Below are positions 43,256 to 53,860 of a DNA stretch of 64,000 nt, in pieces. The notes under the pieces are model-generated. The model had not been told where the DNA came from, did not search any database, and worked only from the letters and a program-made list of their open reading frames with translations. This DNA comes from Lithobates sylvaticus (lineage: Eukaryota; Chordata; Amphibia; Anura; Ranidae). Position numbers and translations under genes: made by a program. The stretch lies in contig CM053026.1 of the NCBI GenBank assembly GCA_028564925.1, forward strand, positions 601,081,107 through 601,145,106, read 5' to 3'. The first letter of the stretch is position 1. Every line of letters begins with the position of its first letter.

Positions 43256-44582
43256 AGACTCATATATTGAGAACAGATATTCTGCAAGCGTGGAAATCAA
43301 TAAACCACTACTAAAGGAAACTTAAGGTTCCAGAAAATTCCTGTTGAGAAAGGCTGGTCAATACATGAGTTGAATCTGAGAACTAGTAGGGTCTTAATTC
43401 AAATTCAATTGAGGTCCCTAGAAAAAGTAGAGTATCCCAGGTTTGATAGGGAGTTGTGCATAGTTGTATGTAAAAACTAGGTTTTTAAATGTGGCCTAGT
43501 CTCTGTACGCTACCTAGCAGGATCAGATCACAATGGCTTCTTCAGATCTGTTTTGGTCAAATGCCATACTGAGCATGTTATGGGGTCTCATATTACAGGA
43601 AAGGAGAGGACAAGTTGTGATCCACAGTTTACAATAGAAGAGGAGCCACTGTATAGCATTGTCATTTGGGCTGCCTGCAAATGAGCAGGGACAATGGTGT
43701 TGCCACCAAAACACATCGGCTGTATTTATATGTTTTATTTACCAACAATTAAAATGATGTAGGACTTTCATTCAATTATGGTCTGGTGCTTCTTTCTGTA
43801 TTTCTATAGATTGCGCTACTGTCAGGTGCCCATTGAGGGAAGCCTTGCTGTGTGGAAGTCGAGCTACTGAGCTTTTTTTGCAATTTTGCTTTATCTGACT
43901 GTATGTCTCTCTAAATATGTGGTTCTGGGGTACAAGTCGGCAGTTGCCAGTCTGATACCAGCAGTCTGACCACTCTGGAAGATGGCAGAAGGGCTGGGCT
44001 GTAAAGGAGTGTTTGTAGGCTGCATACATATGACCAGCAGTTATTGCTATCCTATTCCACGTTTAGACCCCCAAGTATATCATTGCTGTTTTTATTCTAA
44101 GTCCGGCCCTGACAATTGCTGTCATGCTCGTTTTATGTTTTAATTTCTTACGTGTCAACACAGACTATGCACACATTATAGCACATCTTGAAACCATTGC
44201 AAGACCAATATAAATCTGCTGTGTGAGAACAGACTTGTACATACCATATATTCAATCTATTTGACAGCACAAGAAGAAAAGCTTAAGATTTCCACTACTT
44301 GTCATTGTGCCCTGGTGACATGCAGCTCAGCAGTTTTACGCTCTCTGGGAACCTTTGGTTTCAACTCCCAGGATGACAAGCAGTCATGTTCGCAGAATGA
44401 AGTCGCATCTTAGTGACATTCAAAATAAAATGCCAACGGCTGCAACGACTGTGTCACTGAGGCTATACATACCTGTATCCTGAAATGTTAACACTTACTG
44501 AAATTTACAGTATATACAAAAAATAATATTATAGTTTTTTTTTTTTTTATAGAAATGGACTTTAATCCCAGTGCAAATTAAT

Positions 44583-44583
<1 letters not shown>
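43256..44583. other. No recognised feature (intron)
   Basis: No exon-like frames or element ends could be supported. Confidence 0.45.

Positions 44584-44585
<2 letters not shown>

Positions 44586-44637
<52 letters not shown>
44586..44637. repeat. TA microsatellite
   Basis: About 50 bp of pure TA alternation, not attached to a recognisable Tc1 end. Confidence 0.95.
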
Positions 44638-44638
<1 letters not shown>

Positions 44639-44928
44639 TCATATGTAAATCTAATCTATGTCATCTATGTAAAATAACATTATACTTTTAGAAAAACCAC
44701 AACCATCTTTGTACAAGAAAGCTTACCTCTAAAGTCTTCATAAGACTCTAACTGTTGTTCACACATTCAGGGAATTGAATTAATCAAACATAACTATTCC
44801 TCCTTTTTCACTTGTCTCTTTTATAGCCTGATCCATAAAACAGAGATATTTTATTCTGTTCTATGCAAGTTATGCTGTCAGCCGGCATGCTATAATGGCT
44901 GAGGTGGGCACAGACATACAAAAATATG

Positions 44929-45332
44929 TAATGCCCCGTACACACAAGCAGAATTGCCATCGGAAAAAACTTGGATGGTTTTTCCAGCTTGGCTTGCATG
45001 CACACGGTCACACAAAAGTTCGCTGAACTTTTGACCGTCAAGAACGCAGTGACGTACAACACTAGGACGAGCCGAGAAAATGAAGTTCAATGCATGCGTC
45101 AAATTGTTTCCAAGCATGCGTAGGTATTTTGCGCGTCGAAATTGCTACAGACGATTGGAATTTCCGATCTGAACTTTTTCCGACCGAAAAATTGAGAACC
45201 TGCTCTCAATCTTTAGCTAGCAGGATTCTGCCAGCAAAGTCTGATGGAGCATACACACGGCCGCATTTTCCGACCAAAAGCTCTCATCGGTCTTTTGCTG
45301 GCCGAATTTCCGATCATGTGTACGCGGCATTA
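44929..45332. mobile_element. 404-bp inverted-repeat element (TAATGCC ends)
   Basis: Left TAATGCCCCGTACACAC and right GTGTACGCGGCATTA are inverted repeats. Further inner pairing occurs, for example 'atcggaaaaa' with 'ttttccgac' blocks. CpG-containing interior, no coding capacity. TA at both edges may be the duplication. Confidence 0.85.
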
Positions 45333-45605
45333 GGGTAGGAGGAACTGGACTACATAATAACTTCTCCTTTCGCTTGGAGAATAGTTAAAAGTGTTAACCA
45401 ACTTTGAGGATTGTAGCAGTTTTTATAAAATAATTCTAGTTTTCAGTTAGACAAGACTTCTTCTCTAGTTACTGTTTTTATATATAATATTTTATGCACC
45501 TTTTTTAGGTACAATACATCTTTTTAGGATAACAAGGGTGACTCAAAGACCCAGATCACCTACACATGTGAAATACGTCAATACAATGGGGTTTACTAAA
45601 CTTAA

Positions 45606-46004
45606 AGTGATTGTAAAGCTTTGCACAGAACAGCCCTGATCCACCTAGCTTAGCTCTTCCCTCAAGCACCCCCCCCCCGACAAATGCCCCCATGGAAAGC
45701 CACTGGTGCGGGATTAGCATCCGAGCCACCCTGTCTGCGTCTGTTGACACACACAGCGCAGCTCCACCCCTCTCTCCATCACAGAATTTGACTGACAGCA
45801 GCAGCAACCAATGGCTCCCACATTCTGCCCAGTTGGAAGAGAGAGAGAGCGGGGAGAGCCTCTGCTCTTGTGCACAGCACTGGATTGAAATTGGGCCCAG
45901 GTAAGTATAAAGGGGTGAGGGGGGATCCTGTGACTCAGAAGTTATCTTACCTAATGTATAGAATGCATTAATCTACAAAAAAACATTTAGGCTTTAGATC
46001 CACT
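45606..46004. mobile_element. 399-bp TTAA-flanked element
   Basis: TTAA at 45602-45605 and 46005-46008. Ends AGTGATTGTAAAGC and, from the right, AGTGGATCTAAAGC (11 of 14 match). Overlapping open frames have no recognisable domain. A further member of the TTAA-target group seen across the window. Confidence 0.82.
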
Positions 46005-46008
46005 TTAA

Positions 46009-46600
46009 GTAGAATCCTAATACTATGGATGTGGACATACTTTGTAGCAGTCGGGCAGAAAAATGTCCATCGAACAGTAACTGCATCCTATTATATGCAG
46101 TCACTGTTCAGTTATTCTGACAGTCATGGGTGCTGTGGCTGTCTGAATACAACAGCTGTCAGCAGAGATTCCTCAACCCACGCTGTTTAGCAAGGATGGG
46201 GGAAACTATTGATTATCTGAAATCTAGACGTATATGGCTAGCCTAAGTGAGAGGCTGGATTTTTAATTTCTGCTACACTAGACCAGTTATTTTGTGCCAA
46301 CATATCCTCCCCCCAACATATGTCAGTTGAAAATTGATATTCAAATTCCAGGTTTCTATAAGTGGGGATCTGCATATACCTTTTTAATAGTACTCAAGCC
46401 TACCAATGGGACATTTAGGCATTAAGCGCTGTCAGATGGTGTGCTAGGATGCATTCCTACTCATTAAATTTGGGGTATTTCTTACCAGAGAGGGAGAAAT
46501 TGTATAGAGGTATCATATTGCACCCTATGGTACCTTATACCCATGGGGAGATTACTATCCCCTATGTGTTCCAGCTATACTCATAGAACAGGATCACGCT
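46009..46600. other. No recognised feature (intron)
   Basis: Ordinary sequence without supported features. Confidence 0.4.
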
Positions 46601-46639
46601 GGAGGGTATCTTAACCTGAGAACAAAAACTTCAAAGACA

Positions 46640-47032
46640 AGTTCAAGATTTAGAAAATCACTGAGAAATGCACTGAGAACTGAGCAATCAAAGACCGCTG
46701 ATTGCTCAGTTCTCAGCATGCTGTGAGCAGAGAGGCGGGGACTGTCAGTCAGCGACTCTCTGCTCTACTCCTCCCATCATCACTGGACCGCTGGGCTGTG
46801 GAGGGAGTGGGATGGGCTGACCCAGGCTCTCAGCACATCGCTGAGAGGCTGATCTAGCTTCAGGCCAGGCTTCTGGGCGGATCCCGACCATAGGGTCAGG
46901 ATCTTTTTAGAGCCTGGACCGGCACTATGACATCAGCCGCTTCAGCCCACTGTCAGCTCAAAAAGGATCACAGGCGTGCAGAACAAACTGCACTCATGTG
47001 ATTCAATAGCTTTGGCTATACTTCTCCTTTAA
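46640..47032 (+). repeat. Dispersed repeat ending at TTAA (related to 1.7 kb)
   Basis: Shares the block described for 1720-2064. The right end 'ggctatacttctcct-TTAA' is at 47029-47032. Near its left, 'tgagaactgagcaatcaaag' and 'ctgattgctcagttctca' form a hairpin (46675-46715). The left boundary is uncertain. Confidence 0.6.
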
Positions 47033-47872
47033 TATATTATAGCTTACCAGTCTTTAGATGTGGTGTTTGCATTTGTTTTCTGTTTTTTAAGCTAAGAACA
47101 TTTTCTTCAAATACAGAAAATACCTATTGATCTAGCCAGAAATATGGTGTCCTTGTCAGTTCCTCTGATCTTAAAAGAAAGTTTAACTATCTTTATCGTG
47201 TAAACTACTAGTTTCATAAAATTATCATCTAATAAAGATAAAAAAGGCAAAAATGTTTGAGGTCCAGCCTGGGTGACATCCATAGCTCCCTCCCAAAATA
47301 TGTGGGTAAGCGTAGCCACCCAGGGACATGAAGTGTGTTATTTTGTAGGAATACCATGTGAAAATAAAGGAAACAGGCTTGAATAAAAGAAAACTAAAGG
47401 ACTGGGTAGCTAATACTGTATATTGCATACAGTATTTTTGTTTTTAGGTTTAGATATGCTTAAAGAAGGCTAAACAACCTATAATCTGCTTGTAAAAACT
47501 CTGTACAATATTCTTCAAATTTGCCAAGAGCTGTGTAGTGCAATAATGCTCCACAAAAATATATTTTATTTATATACAATAAGTTAATGCGTGTAGTGTG
47601 TATACTGTATGTGTGTGTACAAAAAATTGGGAATCAAATGAATACTATGGGGTATAGTTATAAAAAAATGTATTTGCGTATGTCTCATCATTTGCGCAAA
47701 TATACCAAAGAATACTTGTAACGTTTGTGTTATGTGAGTAATGTCAGGTTCTAATTGTTGCCTGCTACTAGGTGAGTGTAACATTCCCCGACACTCAATC
47801 CTAAGAGAAACATAGCCACAAGAATGTTCCACAAAACGAGTTAAAGAACATTCACCAATAGAAAAAATTGCT
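47033..47872. other. No recognised feature (intron)
   Basis: AT-rich sequence. No exon matching guanylate cyclase and no element ends. Confidence 0.4.
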
Positions 47873-49342
47873 TAACACTATAGGCTAAGAACATTCGACC
47901 AGCAGGGGAAATAATATGAGGGAAAAATCAGCACTGTGTATACTATATGGAGAATGCTGTAGGGGAACTCCCAACTGACAGTTGAATGCAAATAGACAGC
48001 AGGGATAGTGTAAAAAAATAAATAAAACCAGTGTGGGGACTCCACCAAAATGTATACCATGCATTTAAGTCTGGTATATATTGAGGGGACCTCATGAAAA
48101 AGATGGTCAACAAGATGGCCGCTATGCTTCCACTCTCATTGGTCCACCAGTCACCAAGATGACAACGGTTGAATATCTGCCTTTCTAAGAAGCTTTGGCC
48201 GTGTCCCTTAAATAATTGGGGCAGACCATAGGAGGTGGGCAACAAGGATATAATGCAGGTGAGGGTGAGGGAGTTGTGAAACCTGGCAACACCATGGGGA
48301 GGTGTTGCCAGGTTCTGCTTTCCACCGCACAGGTAAGTAGTGGAGCCTACACCCCTACTAGTTGGCTTTAACTTCTGCCTTGCCGAAGTGACATCACACG
48401 CCGGGGGAGTGTATAACAGTGGAAGAAATATATAAATACCCTCATGGGATTCTGATAGACAAGCTGCTCTGCTAACTCTATGCATGTTTGGCCCAAGGAG
48501 GTGCTAGCGTACATTATTACATAAGGTTGGTTAGATATATGGATTTGTATTTTATATTTGTTTTAAGGTTCTAGTTATAGGCACCTATAGACCTGGGATA
48601 TATAATTGTGCAGAATTAAGTTCAGCCTATTGGTGCAGCTCTCCACAACAATCCCAGTTTCTCATGTGGTCCCTTGGGAAAATGAATTGCTCGCCCCTGA
48701 TTTACATTGTGGTACATTTTGTGGGTATTTTTATGTTCTATGAAAGGACTTGTCAAAAATGTTATATGAATAATTAGGAGTATTATGTACCCCTTACTGA
48801 TTCACATAAGGGGGGTGGTATCTGGGAACCCTCTTATTTGTAAAGGTGGTTCCAGATTCTGATAAGTCTCCTGCCTACAAACCCCCACAACCACCGGGCC
48901 AAGGTTGTGAGGCAGAGGCCCTTTTTCTCATTAACATTTGGTCAAGGTGGCCTGGTATGGTTCAGGACACAGACTGCAAGCACACATAAGGGTATGGATT
49001 TTGGGGCGCTACACACATTGTTTTTGTTTGTTTTCTTGTTTCTATGTCTTATCTTTTACCTGGCAGTCATGAATCCCCGGCTGACAGCTGAATGTCCCAG
49101 GGGGAGGATGAGTCACTTGTTAGGACGCCTGTGGGTGCTGGCTCCCTAACAACCAGGAGCCCTGAGATGGAATCTAACACATTTAGCAGCGGTAATAATA
49201 CTGCTGCTAAATGTTTAATTTCACACTTGAGCTGGAGGTTTGTTTGGCTGTTCACACAGGAATTTTCGTAGACTGTACGCGGTGCTGAAGTCTCCTTCAT
49301 ATTATTTCCCCTGCTGGTCAAACGTTCTTAGCCTATAGTGTT
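47873..49342. mobile_element. 1.47-kb element with ~50-bp inverted repeats
   Basis: TAACACTATAGGCTAAGAAC then 'attcgaccagcaggggaaat' at the left pairs with the right end read inwards (same start, then 'gtttgaccagcaggggaaat'), about 45 of 49 matching. The interior has an unassigned 180-codon open frame on the minus strand (47943-48485), a strong hairpin 'acctggcaacacc' / 'ggtgttgccaggt' near 48277-48315, and at 48820-48975 a diverged piece of the GC-rich repeat seen at 53.1 kb. Superfamily unknown. Confidence 0.75.
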
Positions 49343-49999
49343 AGGCTATTTTCTCAGTTTTATGACTGTTCTTCAGACCACGTAAATTGTAAGTTCACCT
49401 TTAGTAACTTTTAAAAACCCCCCACAATGCAATTCTAGGTCCCATAAATAGTGCATACCCATGGTCCTCATTTAAAAACTCTGCTCCGGCTGTTAGGGTG
49501 CACATGCATGTAGCATCCAGCTTATCCTGCAAATGGGAGAGGTCCCCCATGGCTGCATATGTAAAGAAAAGCAGGAACAGCATTTTAAAATGAGATCCCT
49601 GGTATGTACCAGTTATGGGACCTGGATTGCATAGGGTTTTTTTGTAAAACATTACTAAAGGTACACTCCAAACTGGAACAAAAGCACCCTCCTCAATTAC
49701 AACATGCCTTTTCTTATCTTCAGCTTTTCATTTTTTCCTGTGTATTGGTGCCTTTTTTTTTTTAGTAGACTGTAGCTGAGGCTCACCCAGCTCATGGTTA
49801 TTTCCAGACAGAAGAATACAATTACCCAGTCACATACTGCCAAATGCCATTTATACACAAGACGCAGCAAACAACTGAGAAAATACGAATTTCAAAAATG
49901 TTACAATATGAAGAATGCAGTCCAAGCGAGAAAATGTAACAGGTCTGAATACCATGCACATTGCCATGTATGCATAAACAAGAAATCCTCTGGCTATGC
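49343..49999. other. No recognised feature (intron)
   Basis: No exon or element ends were identified. Confidence 0.4.
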
Positions 50000-50545
50000 T
50001 TAAAGAGGAACTGCAGTCTGCTCACATAATTTGTAATAAAAACATATTTGCCATTCTGAAGCTTCCCTCCAACCACTTTACATATTATTTTATATATACT
50101 GTGATTCTGTACCTGACAAATATGCTGCAAAAATCTCCCTCCACTGAGTCTGGCTGCAACCATTTATTGTGGGCAGCTGAAGCTGCTGCCTGTTCATTTC
50201 CTGGATTTACATAGACACACAGAGGCACACCTCCAGCTCTGCAGCTCTCATTGGCCCTCTTATGACTCATCCCCCCTCCTTTCCTGGCAAACTCTCACAA
50301 GAGTGAGAGAGCTGTGCATGATGTCATAAGCCTAGGCTTTTTACCAGACAAGAAACAGGACGGGTGCTGTATAAGGTATTTACTGGCAGAAAAAAAAAAA
50401 AATGTTTTACTATCCAAAGTTAAAAGAACAAGTGCAGAGGATTTAATAGATGGATAATTGTTCTTAGAACTGTACGAAAAAAGTGTCAACCACTCCAATC
50501 TATGACTCACCTTTGCAGTAAGGTGTACATGGAAGGGCAACACGC

Positions 50546-51610
50546 ATCACAAACAAACAAAAGATTTCCCAGCACACTTACCAGCCAGCCTGCAAAACAA
50601 CCAAATTGACCCTTAACCTCCCTGGCGGTATGATTCTGTCCGGAATTTAGTGCTGAAAGCGGTACAATTATTTTGCATGGAAATTTGGCGTTTTTATATT
50701 GTAGGCATGCAATTCTTATGAATAACTCACTTAAATCTGTCCGAACCAGAGTCTAGTAGACATCCCGGGTATGATAAAGTTTGAAACACAAAATCATAAA
50801 TTATAATATAATAAAAATATATATAAAAATTATTCAATAATGTAATCAAATCAAAAACACTAAAATTTGCTCAGTTGCAGAATAGTCGCTGTCATTAAAT
50901 TTATTGTTTGATGATAAATTGGTATTCTAATTTTTTATCGGTGTTTTCTAGCTGGTCTAAAACCACTTTTGACATAAAGGGACACTTTTTGGTTGCTATG
51001 GACAATCTCAGGTTTCCAGGCAGAAAAAAATCTTTTTATTATATAAAATGACATGCAGGGCACTAGGCAGACCACTAGGGACAAAGGGGATGTGTATTTT
51101 TTTTTTTGTAATCTGTAAGATTACAGTACTGTATGTGTTGTGTTTTTAAACTTTTTTGAATTTGGCGCCGATCTCCGCTCCCGTGCGTCGGAACGTCGCA
51201 GGGAACGGAGATCGGCGGCACTCGGTACTGTGTGAATCGAGCGAGCGGACGGCTCGCTCACACAGCGGGGAGACATCGCAGGATCCAGGGGAAAAGGTAA
51301 GTAACTTCCCCCCCCTGTATCCTGCAATGCAGCCCGAGTCTGGCTCGGGGTTACCTCTCCTGGCAGAAAAAACTGAACCCGAGCCAGACCCGGGAATACC
51401 GCCAAGGAGGTTAATAACAATTTACGTTAAAAACAGAGGGTTTTGCCTGCACACATTTGCAAATATAAAAACTGTAGTGCCCATGTCAAAACTCCTCTGT
51501 AAACTGCAGTCCTAACTTTATAATTTAGGACTGCAGTTAGACAGGGTCAGTTTGGTTGCTGTGCAGGCTGGCTGGTAAGTGTACTGGGAAATCTTTTGTT
51601 TGTTTGTGAT
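50546..51610. repeat. Inverted repeat (67-bp arms) split by a TTAA element
   Basis: Arms 50546-50612 and 51544-51610 are near-perfect complements ('cagccagcctgca', 'gggaaatcttttgtttgttt' and others). The 802-bp TTAA element lies exactly at the inner end of the left arm. The remaining original spacer (51415-51543) carries its own hairpin at 51502-51538 (aactgcagtccta). Confidence 0.9.
50613..51414. mobile_element. TTAA-flanked element with CCTCCTTGGCGGTAT ends
   Basis: TTAA at both edges (50613-50616 and 51411-51414). Ends CCTCCCTGGCGGTAT and, from the right, CCTCCTTGGCGGTAT (one difference in 15). About 800 bp, AT-rich left half, GC-rich right half with 'gagcgagcgg' and 'tctggctcggg' motifs. 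Non-autonomous. piggyBac or Kolobok relationship is inferred from the TTAA only. Confidence 0.9.
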
Positions 51611-52255
51611 AATTGTTCTTTGCCAGTCAGAATATACCTGGTGTATTGATTCCCTTAGAGCAGCCTTTTTCAACACAACTTTGTTTTACCCCCAGAGGAA
51701 CCTTTGAAATAATATTTATGTCAAAAATGATTATACCTACGGCTCAAAGTACATTAGTGTGATCTTTAAATTCTAGGAAGTTTTAATAAAAGAATGTGTC
51801 ATTCCTAGAGTATTTGACACCTAGGGCAGATTATTTTTTGACAAAATAGGTTTTATACAACAACATTATTTTCAGTAATAATCCTGAAATAAAAATAATA
51901 ATGACAATAGAAAAGAAACACAGAAACAGAAATTGTGGTGTCCCCTAACTAAATAAAATAAGTAACATTTTTCTATATAATTTATCAGCATCCTGGAAAA
52001 TGCATAACATGCCGGCGGGGCTTGACGTGCCCAGTGGGAACACTGTGAAAAATCACTCATTAATGCCTGTACAGCAGGTGGAAGTTGTGGTCATGTGAAT
52101 TTAGCATTAAGGCGGCATTCCAAACTTAGAAGTGAGCCGGACAACTTGCACAGTTAACACCTTGTGTTCGGTAGCCATACACTGTTCACACTTCTGCCCT
52201 AAGGAAACAACTTTGGTTAGAAGCACCCGGGTGTGCAGCATTCTTCAGTTAGAAC
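51611..52255. other. No recognised gene; old repeat fragment
   Basis: 'gagcagcctttttcaacaca' near 51658 resembles the CAGTG-type repeat ends near 39 kb. Otherwise nothing supported. Confidence 0.35.
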
Positions 52256-52770
52256 TAGGTTTGAGCTTTATGTTCGGGTCGAACATAAGTTCGACTTGAA
52301 CATTGGCTATTCGCCCGTTCGCCGAATAGCGAAGAATTTGGGGTGTTTGCGGCAAATTCGTAAGCCGCGGAACACCCTTTAAAAGTCTATGGGAGAAGTC
52401 AAAAGTGATAATTTTAAAGGCTTATATGCGTGATATTGTCATAAAAAGTGTTTGGGGACCCGGGTTCTGCCCCAGGGGACATGTATCAATGCAAAAAAAA
52501 GTTTTAAAAACTGCAGTTTTTTCAGGAGCAGTGATTTTTATAATGCTTAAAGTGAAACAATAAAAGTGAAATATTCCTTTAAATTTTGTACCTGGGGGTG
52601 TCTATAGTATGCCTGTAAAGTGGCGCATGTTTCCCGTGTTTAGAAGCAAAATTACATTTCTAAAGGAAAAAAAATCATTTAAAAGTACATGTGGCTATAA
52701 TGAATTGTCGGTCCCGACAATACTCATAAAAGTTCATTGATATAAATGGCATGGGATTCCCCCACAGTCC
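52256..52770. mobile_element. Fragment related to the left arm of the 6.9-kb hAT element
   Basis: Starts TAGGTTTGAGCTTTATG, after possible flank gttagaac, and shares long blocks with 13340-13700: 'tttggggacccggg', 'tgccccaggggacat', 'atcaatgcaaaaa', 'gtatgcctgt' and 'gtttcccgtgtttaga'. It has TTCG/CGAA-rich subterminal palindromes like the large element. I could not locate its right end, so completeness is unknown. Confidence 0.8.
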
Positions 52771-52975
52771 ATTACCAGGCCCTTTGGGTCTGGTATGAAT
52801 ATTAAGGGGAACCCCCGAACCAAAAAAAAAAAATGGGTGGGGGTCCCCCCAAATTCCATACCAGGCCCTTCAGGTCTGGTATGGATATTAAGGGGAGCCC
52901 CACGCCAAAATGAAAAAAAATAAAATGGCGTGGGGGTCCCCCCAAAAATCTATACCAGACCCTTATCCAAGCACG
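52770..52975. repeat. Tandem ~90-bp GC-rich repeat (ccaggccctt / tctggtat)
   Basis: Three imperfect units around 'ataccaggcccttcaggtct' followed by 'ggtatggatattaagggg' and 'gggtccccccaaa'. Each unit contains a small hairpin (accag / ctggt). Confidence 0.8.
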
Positions 52976-53860
52976 CAACCTGGCAGGCCGCAGGAAAAGA
53001 GGGGGATGAGAGAGTGCCCCCCTCTTGAACCATACCAGGCCACATGCCCTCAACATGGGGAGGGTGCTTTGGGGTAGCGGCCCCCCCAAAGCACCTTGTA
53101 CCCATGTTGATGGGGAGAAGGGCCTCATCCCCACAACCCTTGCCCGGTGGTTGTGGGGGTCTGTGGGCGGGGGGCTTATCGGAATCTGGAAGCCCCCTTT
53201 AACAAGGGGACCCCCAGATCCCGCCCCCCCGTGTGAAATGGTAACGGGGTACAAATGTACCCCTACCATTTCACAAAAAATGTGTGAAAATGGTAAGAAA
53301 AACACAAGACACTTGGCTTAGGGCCTCATCCCCACAACCCTTGCCCGGTGGTTCAAAAATAAAATTGTCCCACGAAGTCCATTCATCTTCTCTCGCTCCT
53401 ACGGACCAAAAAAAAACACGCCGCCTACGATCTGCCTCCATGGGAGGCACCCGCCGTAATGACCGGCCTCTCTGGTGACAGCTCTTTTATAACTGAGGGC
53501 GGGGCCACACAATGACGTCACCGGGTGACCCCCCCCCCTCGGACACACTGGGACATCCCTATGACTTTCAGGTAGCATCAGAGGGGGGCGGGGTCACTCG
53601 GTTACGTAACGCTATGTTGACGCTACAGGAAAGCCATAAGGATGTCCCCGTGCATCAGAGGGGGTGGACCGGGTGGCCCCGCCCCCCTCTGACGCTCCCC
53701 CATCAACATGGGGACAAGGTGCTTTGGGGGGGCCCCTCCCCATGTTGAGGGCATCTGGCCTGGTACAGTTCAGGAGGGGGGGGCACTCTCTCGTCCCCCC
53801 TCTCTTCCTGCGGCCTGCCAGGTTGCGTGCTCAGGTAAGGGTCTGGTGTGGATTTTTCTA
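52945..53860. repeat. Large foldback, arms ~165-185 bp
   Basis: Left arm 52945-53130 (accagacccttatc, aagcacgcaacctggcaggc, ..., cccatgttgatgggg) pairs with right arm about 53695-53860 (ccccatcaacatggggacaa, ..., gcctgccaggttgcgtgctc, ..., agggtctggtgt). The middle holds CpG-rich pieces with further short palindromes. Overlapping proline/glycine-rich open frames are composition artefacts. Confidence 0.87.

Noticed and set aside
42534-43325. Open frames with repeated WWSVGEVS-like words
   Set aside because: By-product of a 32-bp tandem repeat, which cannot keep one protein frame.
47943-48485. 180-codon open frame on the minus strand
   Set aside because: No recognisable motif. It lies inside an inverted-repeat element and is not called as a gene, although it is mentioned as an open question.
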